The notes: generated by a model from the sequence alone, not told the origin. A DNA stretch of 64,000 bases from Acidiphilium sp. PA (GCF_026191915.1 NZ_JAIMBY010000012.1:7501-71500), one strand, 5' to 3'; shown: positions 20,085-30,227, counted from the stretch's first letter. Numbers and translations: made by a program.

Positions 20085-20751
20085 TCAAAATCACCTGCAC
20101 ATCGCGCGCCGTCAGGCACGCGGCGAGCCGCAGACTGGTCTGCCACGGCACATCGTCATCCATCTGCCCCTGCACCAGCCGCACCGCGCCCTCGAACGCG
20201 ATCGGCGCACGCAGTACAAGCTGGCGCGCCCCGTCCTCGAGCATGCCCGCGCTCATCATGGTCGGCGGCCCGTAGGCGCTCGGCAGCGCGAGTACACCAT
20301 CACGCGCCAATGTTTGCCGCGCCGCCTCGCTCAGCGCCGGGCGGATCAGATCCTCCGTGAAATCCGGCGCCGCCGCAATTCCGACCATGCCGCGCACCCG
20401 CGCCCCCAGCCATCGCAACAGCAACAGCATGATCCAGCCGCCCATCGATGAGCCGACCAGCACGATCTCGCCCTCCGGCACCACCGCCGCGATCACCGCA
20501 TGCGCATCCGCCGCCCACCGGCCGATCGAGCCCGCCTCGAACCGCCCGCCCGATGCGCCATGCCCCGAATAATCCAGCCGCAACATCGCCTGGCCACGCC
20601 CCGCACATGCATCGCGCAGAAACAACGCCTTGCTGCCCTGCATGTCGGACGCAAATCCCGGCAGAAACACCACGGTCGGTCCCGCCCCCGGCAGATGCGC
20701 ATAGGCCAGCGCCACCCCATCCCGATCGATCCTGCCCAAGACGTCCGTCAT
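19996..20751 (-). CDS. Alpha/beta hydrolase
   Basis: 251-residue alpha/beta-hydrolase with the nucleophile elbow GSSMGG near residue 99, oxyanion region VFLPGFASDM, a candidate catalytic Asp (QMDDDVPW) and His (KDGGHRLS). It resembles the ABHD10/carboxylesterase-like group acting on acyl esters or thioesters; the substrate is unknown. It is convergent with and overlaps the methyltransferase gene, and divergent from the GT4 glycosyltransferase. Confidence 0.88.
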   Translation of the reverse strand: MTDVLGRIDRDGVALAYAHLPGAGPTVVFLPGFASDMQGSKALFLRDACAGRGQAMLRLDYSGHGASGGRFEAGSIGRWAADAHAVIAAVVPEGEIVLVGSSMGGWIMLLLLRWLGARVRGMVGIAAAPDFTEDLIRPALSEAARQTLARDGVLALPSAYGPPTMMSAGMLEDGARQLVLRAPIAFEGAVRLVQGQMDDDVPWQTSLRLAACLTARDVQVILIKDGGHRLSRPEDLVVIGDVVAGLCRALS

Positions 20752-20810
20752 CGCACTCTCCCCTTGCCGCGCCCGCCATGGTAACGCCGCCGTCTCACAG
20801 CAGGTGACAT

Positions 20811-21950
20811 ATGGCCAAACCGTCCGACTACGCGATTCTACAGGTTCTGCCCCAACTGGAAACCGGCGGCGTCGAGCAGGTCGTCGTCGAACTGACCGAG
20901 GCGGTCGCCCGCACCGGTGCCCGCGCCCTGGTCGCGAGCCTGCCCGGCAAACTCGTCCCCGCCATCGAACGCGCCGGCGGCACCCATATCCCGCTCGACC
21001 TCAAATCCCGCAATCCCTTCCGCATGAGCTGGAACGGCGATCAACTGGCCAAATTGATCAAATCCCAGCGCGTCTCGCTCATCCACGCCCATTCCCGCGC
21101 CCCTGCCTTCGCCGCCCGCGCCGCCAGCATGCGCCGCAGCATCCCCTTCGTGACCACCTATCACGGCGCCTACAACCAGACCGGCCCGCTCAAAAGCCGC
21201 TACAACGCCGTCATGGCCGGTGGCGACCGCGTCATCGCCATCTCGACCTTCATCGCCGATCTGGTCCGCGCCCGTCACCACATCGGCGATGACAAACTCC
21301 GCATCGTCCCCGGCGGCGTCGATCCTGCCCGGTTCGACCCCGATGCGATCAACGGCGGCCGCGTCGAACGCCTCGCCCGCGCCTGGCGCCTGCCGGACGG
21401 CGCCCCCACCATCATGCTGCCCGCCCGCCTCACCGCCTGGAAAGGCCAGCAGGTGATGATCGCCGCCCTCGCCAAACTCCGCCACCGCGATGCCATCCTG
21501 ATCCTGGTTGGCAGCGCCCAGGGCCGCGATGCCTATCTGAAATCGCTCTCCCAGCTTGCCCAGAGCCTCGATGTCGCCCAACGGGTCCTGTTCGCGGGCG
21601 ATTGCGCCGACATGCCGGCCGCCTACAAACTGGCCGATGTCGTGGTGAATGCCTCGACCGACCCGGAAGCCTTCGGCCGCACCATCGTCGAAGCCCAGGC
21701 GATGCGCCGCCTGGTCATCGCCACCGACCACGGCGCCGCCAGGGAGACCATCCGCGCCAACGAAACCGGCTGGCGCGTTCCCCCCAACGACCCCGCCGCC
21801 CTCGCCGCCGCGATCGATCAGGCGCTCGATCTCGCGGTCGAGTCCCGCATCGCGATCGGCGCCGCCGCGCGTGCCTTCGTCGCTGCAAACTATTCCGTCA
21901 GCGCCATGCAGGCCGGCAACCTCGCCGTCTATCACGAGTTGCTCGGGTGA
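20811..21950 (+). CDS. Glycosyltransferase family 4 (GT-B)
   Basis: 379 residues with the GT-B group 1 layout: an N-terminal acceptor domain (LPQLETGGVEQVV, IHAHSRAPAF), a linker with RIVPGGVDPARF, and a C-terminal nucleotide-sugar domain with PARLTAWKGQ and the signature DPEAFGRTIVEAQAM (E-x7-E). An AGGTGA ribosome site precedes the ATG. The coupled downstream gene is a heptosyltransferase-like GT9, so a role in lipopolysaccharide or surface glycan assembly is likely. Donor and acceptor cannot be assigned. Confidence 0.92.
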   Translation: MAKPSDYAILQVLPQLETGGVEQVVVELTEAVARTGARALVASLPGKLVPAIERAGGTHIPLDLKSRNPFRMSWNGDQLAKLIKSQRVSLIHAHSRAPAFAARAASMRRSIPFVTTYHGAYNQTGPLKSRYNAVMAGGDRVIAISTFIADLVRARHHIGDDKLRIVPGGVDPARFDPDAINGGRVERLARAWRLPDGAPTIMLPARLTAWKGQQVMIAALAKLRHRDAILILVGSAQGRDAYLKSLSQLAQSLDVAQRVLFAGDCADMPAAYKLADVVVNASTDPEAFGRTIVEAQAMRRLVIATDHGAARETIRANETGWRVPPNDPAALAAAIDQALDLAVESRIAIGAAARAFVAANYSVSAMQAGNLAVYHELLG

Positions 21951-22846
21951 AAATCCTGGTGATCCGCCACGGCGCGCTAGGGGATGTCATTCTCAGCTTT
22001 CCCGCCTTCGCCGGCATCCGCGCCCACCACCCCGAAGCCGCCATCACCCTGCTCACCACCGCCCCCTTCGCAGCACTCCTCGCGACCTCGCCCTGGTTCG
22101 ATCACGTCACGATCGATCCCAAACCCGCACCCTGGAACCTCCCTGGCCTGCTCGCCCTGCGCCGCGCGCTCACCGGCTTCGATTTCGTTTACGATTTGCA
22201 AACCTCCTCGCGCTCCTCGCGGTACCACCGCCTCGCCGGCGCACCGAAATGGTCCGGCATCGCGCCCGGCAGCACGCACCGCCACGCCAATCCGGCCCGC
22301 AACACGATGCACAGCCGCGAACGCATCGCCGAACAACTCGCCATCGCCGGCATCCCGACCCTGCCCACCCCGGATCTCACCTGGCTCGCCACGCAACCAC
22401 CCCCCGGCCTGCCACCGCGCTTCACCGCCCTCATCCCCGGCGCGTCCCCCCACCGGCCGGAAAAACGCTGGCCCGCCGCGCGCTTCGGCGCCCTCGCCAC
22501 CACACTCACCACACCCTCCATCATCCTCGGCACCAGCGCCGAACAACCAATCGCTGCCGAAATCCGCCACCTCTGCCCCACCGCCATCGACCTGACCGGC
22601 CGCACCACCCTGCCCCAACTCGCCGCCAGCCTCGCCCGCGCCACCATCGCCATCGGCAACGACACCGGCCCCATGCACCTCGCCGCCGCCCTCAACACCC
22701 GATGCATCGTGCTGTTCGGCGGCGCCAGCGACCCGGCATTGACCGCACCCCGCATGCCGGATGGCGCCTGGCCGACCATCATCCGCGCGCGCGATCTTGC
22801 GGATTTGCCGGTCTCGGACGTGGTTGCGGCGCTCGGGGACAGGTAA
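21947..22846 (+). CDS. Glycosyltransferase family 9 (heptosyltransferase-like)
   Basis: 299 residues beginning with GTG that overlaps the previous stop (GTGA). Family 9 features are VKILVIRHGALGDVILSFPAF at the start, FVYDLQTSSRS, IPGASPHRPEKRWP and the donor-binding IGNDTGPMHLAAAL. Heptosyltransferases add ADP-heptose to lipid A-inner core in the cytoplasm. A longer reading of the same frame begins inside the upstream gene and is not used. A complete hairpin repeat follows directly. Confidence 0.93.
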   Translation: MKILVIRHGALGDVILSFPAFAGIRAHHPEAAITLLTTAPFAALLATSPWFDHVTIDPKPAPWNLPGLLALRRALTGFDFVYDLQTSSRSSRYHRLAGAPKWSGIAPGSTHRHANPARNTMHSRERIAEQLAIAGIPTLPTPDLTWLATQPPPGLPPRFTALIPGASPHRPEKRWPAARFGALATTLTTPSIILGTSAEQPIAAEIRHLCPTAIDLTGRTTLPQLAASLARATIAIGNDTGPMHLAAALNTRCIVLFGGASDPALTAPRMPDGAWPTIIRARDLADLPVSDVVAALGDR

Positions 22847-22982
22847 GCAAGAAAGCTCTGCTTTTTTGTAAAAAAGCAGCAAAAAACTTTTTTTAATTTG
22901 GTGCACGGCGCCCCGCTGGTATGGACCAGATTAGCGAAGTTTTTTTTGCTTCTTTTTTGTTCACAAAAAAGAAGACCTTCCC
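22847..22982. repeat. Dispersed double-hairpin repeat, copy 2 (inverted)
   Basis: GCTTTTTTGT-AAAAAAGC type hairpin at about 22859-22878, CAAAAAACTTTTTTTAATTTGG, a diverged spacer, then GTTTTTTTTGCTTC leading to a hairpin reading TTCTTTTTTG-ttca-CAAAAAAGAA. The loop sequence is the reverse complement of that in copies 1 and 4, so this copy is inverted. It lies between the GT9 gene and thrS. Confidence 0.88.
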
Positions 22983-23055
22983 TTACCTCACGCTTGGCTT
23001 TGCCTCCCCAGCCCGGCATAACCCTGCCTCACCCCTGCCCCAAAGGAGCAAAGCC

Positions 23056-24978
23056 ATGCCTGCGATCACCTTGCCTGACGGTTCCGTCCGCGACTATCCG
23101 GGCGCCGTCACAGGCACCACGATCGCGGCATCGATCGGCCCGGGCCTCGCGAAAGCCGCCATCGCCATGGAGGTGGATGGCGCGCTGATGGACATCGCCC
23201 GCGAAATCGCCACCGATTGCCGGGTCCGGTTCATCACCCGCAAGGACCCCGAAGCCCTGACCATGATCCGTCACGATGCGGCGCATGTCATGGCCGAAGC
23301 CGTGCAATCGCTCTATCCCGGCACCCAGGTCACCATCGGCCCGGCGATCGAGGGCGGCTTCTACTACGATTTCTTCCGCAACGAGGCCTTCACCCCGGAT
23401 GACCTGCCGGCAATCGAAGCCCGCATGCGCGCCATCATCGCCGCCAACGCGCCGTTCACCCGCGAAGTCTGGCCGCGCGACACGGCGATCGACTTCTTCG
23501 AATCCCGCGGCGAACGCTTCAAGGCCGAGCTGATCCGCGACCTGCCGGAAGCCGAGACCATCACAATCTACCGCCAGGGCGACTGGCTCGACCTCTGCCG
23601 CGGCCCACACATGCGCGGCACAGGCGATATCGGCGGCGCCTTCAAACTCACCAAGGTGGCGGGCGCCTATTGGCGCGGCGATCACCGCAACCCCATGCTC
23701 AGCCGCATCTACGGCACCGCCTGGCGCGATCAGAAAGAGCTCGACGCGCACCTCCACCAGCTGGAAGAAGCCGAGCGCCGCGACCACCGCAAAATCGGCC
23801 GCCAGATGGATCTGTTCCACATGCAGGAAGAAGCCGCCGGCTCGGTCTTCTGGCATGAAAAAGGCTGGCGCCTCTACCGCACCGTCGAATCCTACATGCG
23901 CCGCCGCCAGGAGCAGTTCGGCTACTCCGAAGTCCGCACCCCGCAACTGCTCGACCGATCGCTGTGGGAAAAATCCGGCCATTGGGACAATTACCACGCC
24001 CACATGTTCATCGCCGAAGTCGAGGACGAAAACAAAATCCTCGCGGTCAAACCGATGAACTGCCCCTGCCACGTCCAAATCTTCAACCACGGCCTGCGCA
24101 GCTACCGCGAACTGCCGCTGCGCATGGCCGAATTCGGTGCCTGCCATCGCTACGAACCCTCCGGCGCGCTGCACGGCATCATGCGCGTGCGCGCCTTCGC
24201 GCAGGATGACGCCCATATCTTCTGCACCGAAGACCAGATCGCGAGCGAAACCGTCCGCTTCGTCGAAATGCTCCGCACCGTTTACGCCGATTTCGGCTTC
24301 GAGGATTTCACCGTCAAATTCGCCGACCGCCCCACCCCCCGCGCCGGCAGCGACGACGTCTGGGACAAAGCCGAATCCGCCCTGAAATCCGCCTGCGCCG
24401 AAGCCGGCGTCAGCTACACGCTCAACCCCGGCGAAGGCGCGTTCTACGGCCCGAAACTCGAATTCGTCCTGCGCGACGCCATCGGCCGTGACTGGCAATG
24501 CGGCACGCTGCAGGTCGATTTCGTGATGCCCGAACGGCTCGACGCCAGCTACATCACCGCCTCATCCACCCGCGCTCACCCGGTCATGCTCCACCGCGCG
24601 ATCGTCGGCTCCTTCGAACGCTTCATCGGCATCCTGATCGAAAGCTTCGCCGGCCGCTTCCCGCTCTGGCTCGCCCCCACCCAGGTTGCCGTCGCCAGTA
24701 TCGTGACCGACGCCAACGACTACGCCGAAACCGTCGCCGCCACGCTCAAGGCCGCCGGACTCTCGGTCGTCACCGATACCCGCAACGAAAAAATCAACGC
24801 GAAAATCCGCGACCTCAGCCTCGCCCTGATCCCCAACATCCTGGTCGTCGGCCGCCGCGAAGCCGAACAGAACACCGTCGCCCTCCGCCGCCTCGGCAGC
24901 GATGCCTCGCAATCGATGACGCTCGACGACATGATCACCGCACTGAAAACCGAGGCCACGCCGCCGGACTTGCGATAG
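23056..24978 (+). CDS. thrS: Threonine--tRNA ligase
   Basis: Charges tRNA-Thr. 640 residues, the normal bacterial length: N-terminal TGS domain ([16 protein letters not shown]), editing/SAD domain ([13 protein letters not shown], zinc-type HxxxH), class II catalytic core with [26 protein letters not shown] (motif 2), and motif 3 and anticodon-binding domain at the C-terminus. Start chosen at ATG 23056, seven bases after AAAGGAG; the frame is open upstream through the repeat but that extension is not conserved. Hairpin repeats flank both sides. No IF3/L35/L20 genes are adjacent. Confidence 0.98.
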   Translation: MPAITLPDGSVRDYPGAVTGTTIAASIGPGLAKAAIAMEVDGALMDIAREIATDCRVRFITRKDPEALTMIRHDAAHVMAEAVQSLYPGTQVTIGPAIEGGFYYDFFRNEAFTPDDLPAIEARMRAIIAANAPFTREVWPRDTAIDFFESRGERFKAELIRDLPEAETITIYRQGDWLDLCRGPHMRGTGDIGGAFKLTKVAGAYWRGDHRNPMLSRIYGTAWRDQKELDAHLHQLEEAERRDHRKIGRQMDLFHMQEEAAGSVFWHEKGWRLYRTVESYMRRRQEQFGYSEVRTPQLLDRSLWEKSGHWDNYHAHMFIAEVEDENKILAVKPMNCPCHVQIFNHGLRSYRELPLRMAEFGACHRYEPSGALHGIMRVRAFAQDDAHIFCTEDQIASETVRFVEMLRTVYADFGFEDFTVKFADRPTPRAGSDDVWDKAESALKSACAEAGVSYTLNPGEGAFYGPKLEFVLRDAIGRDWQCGTLQVDFVMPERLDASYITASSTRAHPVMLHRAIVGSFERFIGILIESFAGRFPLWLAPTQVAVASIVTDANDYAETVAATLKAAGLSVVTDTRNEKINAKIRDLSLALIPNILVVGRREAEQNTVALRRLGSDASQSMTLDDMITALKTEATPPDLR

Positions 24979-24980
24979 GT

Positions 24981-25061
24981 TAAGGGTAAGACTGCTTTTT
25001 TGTAAAAAAGCAGCAAAAAACTTTTGGTAATCGGTGCCCGGGGCACGGTCTCGGGCATCGG
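24981..25061. repeat. Dispersed repeat, copy 3 (half element)
   Basis: One hairpin (TGCTTTTTTGT-AAAAAAGCAG) followed by CAAAAAACTTTTGG and a GC-rich spacer remnant GGTGCCCGGGGCACGG. The second hairpin is missing, so this is a lone half copy. It lies 3' of thrS and could serve as its terminator. Confidence 0.8.
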
Positions 25062-25106
25062 ACCAACTGATCACAATGCTCCACGGGCCGCTTTACAACG
25101 ACGAGG

Positions 25107-26162
25107 TCACCGCCACCCCAACGCCCGCATCACACCAGGATCGAGCCGCGCCACGCCATGCGCCATCGGCGACACGTTCAGACCCATCGGATCATCATAC
25201 GCCCAAAGCGCCCAGCCAAACCCGTTCGCGGTGAACGCACCCCGCGCCGCCGTCAGCCATCGTTGCCGCGCCCGCGCATTGAGCGCCGCCACCGCGCCGA
25301 ATTCACCGACCAGAACATTGGCATGATGGCGCGCCGCCCACGCCCCGACCGCGCCGACCCGCTGCGCCAACGCCGCCGCATCCCAGCGCCCGGCGCAATA
25401 ATAGCGCACCACCGCCGCCGTCCGCCCATCGCCGCCGATCGCATCGCACGCCGCCACCGAACGCACCGGAAACGGCAACTGCGCCAGCACGCCACGCTCG
25501 AGCCCCGGGTCGAACGCCGCCAGCGCGGTCAGCACCGCCGGCTCATAGAAATGAAAACTATAGATCACCCGCCGATCGGCAATCGGCGGCAGTTTCAACA
25601 GCCCGTCGATCCCCCCCCAATCGGCCCCGGTCACGATCACGGTTGAATCCGGCAGGCTGCGCCGGATCACGGCAAGCACACCCAATTGCATCGCCGGCCA
25701 CGCAGCGGGATCGGTCAACACCGGTTCGTTCATTACCTCGGGAAACACGCGGGAGGACCCAAAACCAGCCAGAGCCGGCGCAACCCGCCGCCAGAACGCC
25801 ACCAACCGGGCGCGATCGCGCGCGGCATCGCCAGCATTCCACCGCAACGGCGTCGGCACCACCACCACAGCCAACCCGGCCGCGAGCACCCGCCGCACCG
25901 CCGCCTGCAACGCCGGCAAGGCACCCGGTTGCCGCAACACCGCCGGTTGCACCGGCAACCGCAGAAACCGCACCCCGTCCGCGCGCAACTGCCGCAGCGT
26001 CGCCGGCGACAGATCGCAGCACAGATCCGCCGCCCCCGCGCGCGCCGGATAGCGAAACCAATGCGCCACGTTCAAACCATCGCGCAGCACCGGCGGCAGT
26101 TGCGCCGTCGCGATGCCACATCCCAACAGCACCATCGCCAGAAAACCGCACAGCCGGATCAT
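25107..26162 (-). CDS. Secreted glycoside hydrolase family 5 (cellulase-like)
   Basis: 351 residues with a signal peptide (MIRLCGFLAMVLLGCGIATA then QLPP). The GH5 TIM-barrel hallmarks are RFLRLPVQP, the acid/base Glu in PEVMNEP near residue 144, and the nucleophile Glu in VLVGEFGAV near residue 288. GH5 enzymes cleave beta-1,4 glucans, mannans and related chains; the substrate is not predictable. No cellulose-synthase genes are in the window, so it stands alone. The Cys near the signal-peptide end is not in a clear lipobox. Confidence 0.9.
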   Translation of the reverse strand: MIRLCGFLAMVLLGCGIATAQLPPVLRDGLNVAHWFRYPARAGAADLCCDLSPATLRQLRADGVRFLRLPVQPAVLRQPGALPALQAAVRRVLAAGLAVVVVPTPLRWNAGDAARDRARLVAFWRRVAPALAGFGSSRVFPEVMNEPVLTDPAAWPAMQLGVLAVIRRSLPDSTVIVTGADWGGIDGLLKLPPIADRRVIYSFHFYEPAVLTALAAFDPGLERGVLAQLPFPVRSVAACDAIGGDGRTAAVVRYYCAGRWDAAALAQRVGAVGAWAARHHANVLVGEFGAVAALNARARQRWLTAARGAFTANGFGWALWAYDDPMGLNVSPMAHGVARLDPGVMRALGWR

Positions 26163-26298
26163 GGAATCAACCTAGAGTGGATAGTTCACTATACCTTGAG
26201 TTTTACCGCCCGCACCGCATTTCTGAAAAACCGCCGAAAAAACTTCCACGCCCGCCGCGGCATCGCCATGTCCACCCGATCGGCATAGAGGATGTCCC

Positions 26299-26949
26299 AT
26301 GAAAACCATCGTTTTCGGCGCAACCGGCGGCACCGGTGCCGCTGTCACCCGCCTGCTCCGTGCCGAGGGTGACACCGTCACCGTCTTCGTGCGCAACCCC
26401 GCCCGCCTGACCGGCCAGACGGGCGTTACCGTCGCCACCGGCGATGTCATGAACCCCGCCGATGTCGCCGCCGCCATGCCGGGGCATGACCGGGTGGTGA
26501 TCAGCCTCGGCAATGCGCAGAATCCGTTCGCCCTGCTCCTCGGCGCAAAGCGCACCACGCCGCGCGACGTCTGCGAAACCGGCACCATCAACATCATCGC
26601 CGCGATGCAGGCGGCCGGCGTCCGGCGCGTCGTCTGCGTCACCGCGTTCGGCATCGGCGCGACGCGCACGAAATCGCCGCTGATGTTCAAAATCTTCTAC
26701 AGCCTGGTCCTGCGCGAACACATGGCGGACAAGGAGCGCCAGGAGGCCGCCTTGCGCGCATCCGGCCTCGACTGGACCCTGGTGCAGCCGGTCGGCCTGA
26801 CCGACCAGCCAGCCACCGGAACCTATACCGCAAGCCCGGCCGGCGCGCTCGGCAAACAAACCATGAGCCGGGTGGATGTCGCGCGCTACATCGTCACTGC
26901 CCTGGCCGACCCCGCCACCATCGGCCAGTCGATCGCGCTGTCCGGCTGA
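26299..26949 (+). CDS. NAD(P)-binding atypical short-chain dehydrogenase
   Basis: 216-residue NmrA/NAD(P)H-binding family protein with the Rossmann glycine motif GATGGTGAAV at residues 8-17, VFVRNPARL after strand 2, and a WTLVQPVGLTD segment typical of atypical SDRs. Catalytic Tyr-x3-Lys is not evident, as usual in this subgroup, many members of which bind cofactor as sensors or flavin-reductase-like enzymes. A GAGG ribosome site precedes the ATG. It is divergent from the GH5 gene; function is otherwise unknown. Confidence 0.88.
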   Translation: MKTIVFGATGGTGAAVTRLLRAEGDTVTVFVRNPARLTGQTGVTVATGDVMNPADVAAAMPGHDRVVISLGNAQNPFALLLGAKRTTPRDVCETGTINIIAAMQAAGVRRVVCVTAFGIGATRTKSPLMFKIFYSLVLREHMADKERQEAALRASGLDWTLVQPVGLTDQPATGTYTASPAGALGKQTMSRVDVARYIVTALADPATIGQSIALSG

Positions 26950-26959
26950 GCCCGCGCCC

Positions 26960-27361
26960 TTACGGCCGGCTCGGGCCCATCGTTGCGAACATTGCCACCT
27001 GCCGGTTGCTGGCGTCAGGGCGCGGCGTGTCGCCGCGTGCCGACGGCGCAACCGGCCCGCGCAGTTCGCCGCCGAACCCGACCAGCAGCGCCTCGATCAG
27101 GCGTTTGTGCTCGTCATCGGCAATGCTGTAGATCATCGCCCGCGAATCCCGCCGCGCCACCACCAGCCCGGCATCGCGCAATTCAGCCAGTTGCTGCGAC
27201 AGATTGGGCTGGCGGATATCGAGCGCGGTCTCCAGATCCCCCACCGCCTGTTCGCCGCCCAGCAGATGCAGCACGATGCGCAGCCGCACCGCATTGGCGA
27301 GCGAGCGCAGCACCAAGGCCGCCTTCGCCACATTGATCGTCGCCGCACCCGCGCCGCTCAT
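26960..27361 (-). CDS. ArsR-family regulator (BigR-like, cysteine-free)
   Basis: 133-residue winged-helix repressor of the ArsR/SmtB family with the recognition helix RQPNLSQQLAELRDAGLV, nearly that of the sulfide/persulfide sensors BigR and SqrR. Those sensors rely on two cysteines, and I see no cysteine in this protein, so sensing must differ. The start ATG overlaps the stop of the upstream peroxiredoxin gene (ATGA), so the two are one unit. It probably regulates that operon, which is inference. Confidence 0.9.
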   Translation of the reverse strand: MSGAGAATINVAKAALVLRSLANAVRLRIVLHLLGGEQAVGDLETALDIRQPNLSQQLAELRDAGLVVARRDSRAMIYSIADDEHKRLIEALLVGFGGELRGPVAPSARGDTPRPDASNRQVAMFATMGPSRP

Positions 27362-28035
27362 ACCGGCTTCGCCTTCGGCGTGCGCGCATCGGGCAACGGC
27401 CCGGTGCGGTAATACCAATCCTCGCCGGCAAAGCCGGGCTCATCCAGCGCCGCCGCCAGTTGCGGCGCCGGCAGAATCACGTCCTCGCCGGGCACCCAGT
27501 TGGCCGGCGTCGAAACATGATGCGCATCGCTGGTCCGCAGCGCCGCCACCAGGCGCAGCAATTCTTCGACATTGCGGCCCGTCGTCATCGGGTACCACAA
27601 AATTGCCCGCACGATCCCGATCGGATCGATCACGAACACCGCGCGCACCAGCGCGGTATCCGGCGCCTGCGGCGGCACCATGCCGAAACTCCGCGCAATC
27701 ACCATCGAAGGGTCCTCGATGATCGGAAACCCGATGTCCACGCCGAATTGCACGCGAATACTGCGCAGCCACGCCAGATGCGAATAAAGACTGTCCACCG
27801 AGAGCGCGAGCAACGCACAATCGAGCGCCGCAAACCGCTCCGCCGCCCGCGCCAGGGCGACGAATTCGCTGGTGCACACCGGCGTGAAATCCGCCGGATG
27901 CGAAAAAAACAACACCCATTTCCCGCGATAATCCGAAAGCGATCGCATCCCCATCGTGGTGCGCGCCCGAAAATCCGGTGCAACATCATGCAGTTGCGGC
28001 GGATGGACCGCATCGGATGCAATCGGCAGTATCAT
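27358..28035 (-). CDS. 1-Cys peroxiredoxin
   Basis: 225 residues of the Prx6/AhpC-TSA family: DFRART, VLFFSHPADFTPVCTSE with the peroxidatic Cys, and the conserved later segment FVIDPIGIVRAILWYPMTTGRN. The only other Cys (in ALDCALL) is not in a resolving position, so it is a 1-Cys enzyme that reduces peroxides or alkyl hydroperoxides. An AAGGAAA ribosome site precedes the start. It is coupled to the following ArsR-type regulator. Confidence 0.94.
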   Translation of the reverse strand: MILPIASDAVHPPQLHDVAPDFRARTTMGMRSLSDYRGKWVLFFSHPADFTPVCTSEFVALARAAERFAALDCALLALSVDSLYSHLAWLRSIRVQFGVDIGFPIIEDPSMVIARSFGMVPPQAPDTALVRAVFVIDPIGIVRAILWYPMTTGRNVEELLRLVAALRTSDAHHVSTPANWVPGEDVILPAPQLAAALDEPGFAGEDWYYRTGPLPDARTPKAKPV

Positions 28036-28159
28036 GCTGTTTCCTTATCGACCGGCCCGCGAGACCGTGAACATCCCCACAACAGGAGATCGAGGGCTAA
28101 CACTTAGAATATCGCTAAATTATCGTTTTGCCAATATATCACGTGCCGCAGGTCGCGGC

Positions 28160-29992
28160 CTATCCCTGCGCCTGTGCCAGCGCCGCCAGCACGTCATCGC
28201 CGTAGCGGTCGATCTTGCTGCGCCCCATGCCGGGAATCGCCTCCAGCTCCGCCCGGCTGCGCGGCCGTCTGGTCGCCAGCGCCATCAGCGTGCTGTCATG
28301 AAAAATCACATAGGCCGGCACGCCCTGCGCCGTCGCCAGTTGCTTGCGCGTCGCCCGCAGCGCCTCGAACACCGGCTCAGCACCGGCATCCAGCGTCGCG
28401 CGCGCCGCCGGCCGGCTCCGCGCGCCGGCCGATTTCGCACTCGCCTGATCCCGCCGGAACTGCACCACCTCCGCCCCACGCAAAATCGGGCCGGACAGCG
28501 CCGTGGTGCACAGCGCGCCGAACTGCTCGTGATCGACCGCGACAATGCCGTGCACCACCATCTGGCGGAACACCGAAGCCCAGCCCTTCCGGTCAAGCTC
28601 GGTGCCAACCCCGAACGTCGGCAGCTTGTCATGCCCGAACCGCACGATCTTCTCGGTGGCAACCCCCAGCAGCACGTCGGTCAGATGCCCGACGCCGAAC
28701 CGCTGCCCGGTCCGCAGAATGGCCGACAGCGCCTTGCGCGCGGCCAATGTGCCATCCCAGGTTTCCACCGCCGTCGCGCAATTATCGCAATGCCCGCACG
28801 TCAGTGCCGGCGTTTCACCGAAATGCGCCAGAATCGCCCGCCGCCGGCAGGCCGCGGTTTCGCACACGCCGAGCAGCGCATCGAGCTTGCTGCGCTCGAC
28901 CCGCTTGACCTCGTCCGGCGCGTCGCCCTGATCGATCATCCGGCGCCGCAGCGTCACATCCTGCAGCCCATACAGCAGCAGCGTCTCGGCCGGCATGCCG
29001 TCGCGCCCGGCCCGCCCGGTCTCCTGATAAAACGCCTCCAGGCTCGACGGCAGATCGAGATGCGCGACAAACCGCACATCCGGCTTGTCGATCCCCATGC
29101 CGAACGCAATCGTCGCCACCAGCACCAGCCCGTCTTCGGCCAGAAACGCATCCTGATGCCGGTTGCGCGTCCCGGCATCGAGCCCGGCATGATAGGCCAG
29201 CGCGTTGATCCCCTGCGCCCGCAGCCAGGCGGCCGTTTCCTCCACCGTCGCGCGGCTGAGGCAGTAGACAATGCCACTCTCGCCGGGATGGGTCTTCAAA
29301 AACGCCAGCAACTGCTTCTTCGGCTCGGTCTTGAGCGCGATGTTATAGAAAATATTGGGCCGGTCGAAACTCGCCAGAAACAGCCGTGCCGCACCCAGGT
29401 CGAGCCGGCGGCGAATATCCTCACGCGTCTGCGGATCGGCCGTGGCGGTGAGAGCGATGCGCGGCACGCCGGGAAACCGCGTGCCCAGCGTTGCCAGTTG
29501 CAGATATTCCGGCCGGAAATCATGCCCCCACTGGCTGATGCAATGCGCCTCGTCGATCGCGAACAGCGCAATCGGCACCGCATCCAGCATGTCCATGAAA
29601 TCGGCCGAAACCAGCCGTTCAGGTGCGACATACAGCAGATCGAGCCGCCCGGCGCGCAGATCCGCCCGCACCCGGCTGCGCTCCGCCGCATCGAGGCTGG
29701 AATTCAGCGCCGCCGCCCGCACACCCAACTGGCGCAACGCCTCGACCTGATTGCGCATCAGCGCGATCAGCGGCGACACCACGATACCCACGCCCGGCCG
29801 GCACAGCGCAGGCAATTGATAACAGACCGATTTACCCCCGCCGGTCGGCATCAGCACGATCGCATCCGCCCCGTCGATCACATGCGAGACAATCTCGGCC
29901 TGCTGGCCCCGAAACCCGCCGTGGCCAAAAATCGTGTGCAGAATCTGCTCAGGCGTCTGGCTCAGCGCCGTATCATGGGCTTCACTCGAAAT
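28160..29992 (-). CDS. recQ: ATP-dependent DNA helicase RecQ
   Basis: 3'-5' DNA helicase of recombination repair. The frame encodes the RecQ Q-motif (FRGQQAEIV), Walker [34 protein letters not shown], motif [12 protein letters not shown], the RQC zinc cysteines (CGHCDNC) and a C-terminal HRDC domain. The first canonical start in frame (GTG 29881) lies after the Q-motif. The frame is open back to 30022 with no ATG, GTG or TTG. An ATT at 29992 sits eight bases after GGAG and would give a 610-residue protein. Another possibility is ATG 30026 in a neighbouring frame plus a frameshift. Product sure; N-terminus uncertain. Confidence 0.9.
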   Translation of the reverse strand: MSSEAHDTALSQTPEQILHTIFGHGGFRGQQAEIVSHVIDGADAIVLMPTGGGKSVCYQLPALCRPGVGIVVSPLIALMRNQVEALRQLGVRAAALNSSLDAAERSRVRADLRAGRLDLLYVAPERLVSADFMDMLDAVPIALFAIDEAHCISQWGHDFRPEYLQLATLGTRFPGVPRIALTATADPQTREDIRRRLDLGAARLFLASFDRPNIFYNIALKTEPKKQLLAFLKTHPGESGIVYCLSRATVEETAAWLRAQGINALAYHAGLDAGTRNRHQDAFLAEDGLVLVATIAFGMGIDKPDVRFVAHLDLPSSLEAFYQETGRAGRDGMPAETLLLYGLQDVTLRRRMIDQGDAPDEVKRVERSKLDALLGVCETAACRRRAILAHFGETPALTCGHCDNCATAVETWDGTLAARKALSAILRTGQRFGVGHLTDVLLGVATEKIVRFGHDKLPTFGVGTELDRKGWASVFRQMVVHGIVAVDHEQFGALCTTALSGPILRGAEVVQFRRDQASAKSAGARSRPAARATLDAGAEPVFEALRATRKQLATAQGVPAYVIFHDSTLMALATRRPRSRAELEAIPGMGRSKIDRYGDDVLAALAQAQG

Positions 29993-30066
29993 GACGGGGA
30001 CTCCAGCAGAAGATCGTGTGGCTCATGGTGTCTGCCCTCGGTCCTTGCATGTCAATCGGAGCCAAA

Positions 30067-30204
30067 CAGGCAAGGTAAGGTCTTCTTTTTTGTGAACAAA
30101 AAAGAAGCAAAAAAAACTTTGTTAATCTGGGCCCGTACCCGTGAAACCGCCCGTGCCTTAGTGTCAAAAAGTTTTTTGCTTCTTTTTTACAAAAAAGCAG
30201 CGCT
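30067..30204. repeat. Dispersed double-hairpin repeat, copy 4 (complete)
   Basis: Left hairpin TTCTTTTTTG-tgaa-CAAAAAAGAA at about 30082-30107, CAAAAAAAACTTTGTTAATC, a GGGCCCGTACC spacer, then AAAAAGTTTTTTGC and the right hairpin. Same orientation as copy 1. It lies between the 5' end of recQ and the terminator of cspA. Confidence 0.9.
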
Positions 30205-30227
30205 CGCTACCCTACCCTACAAGCCAA

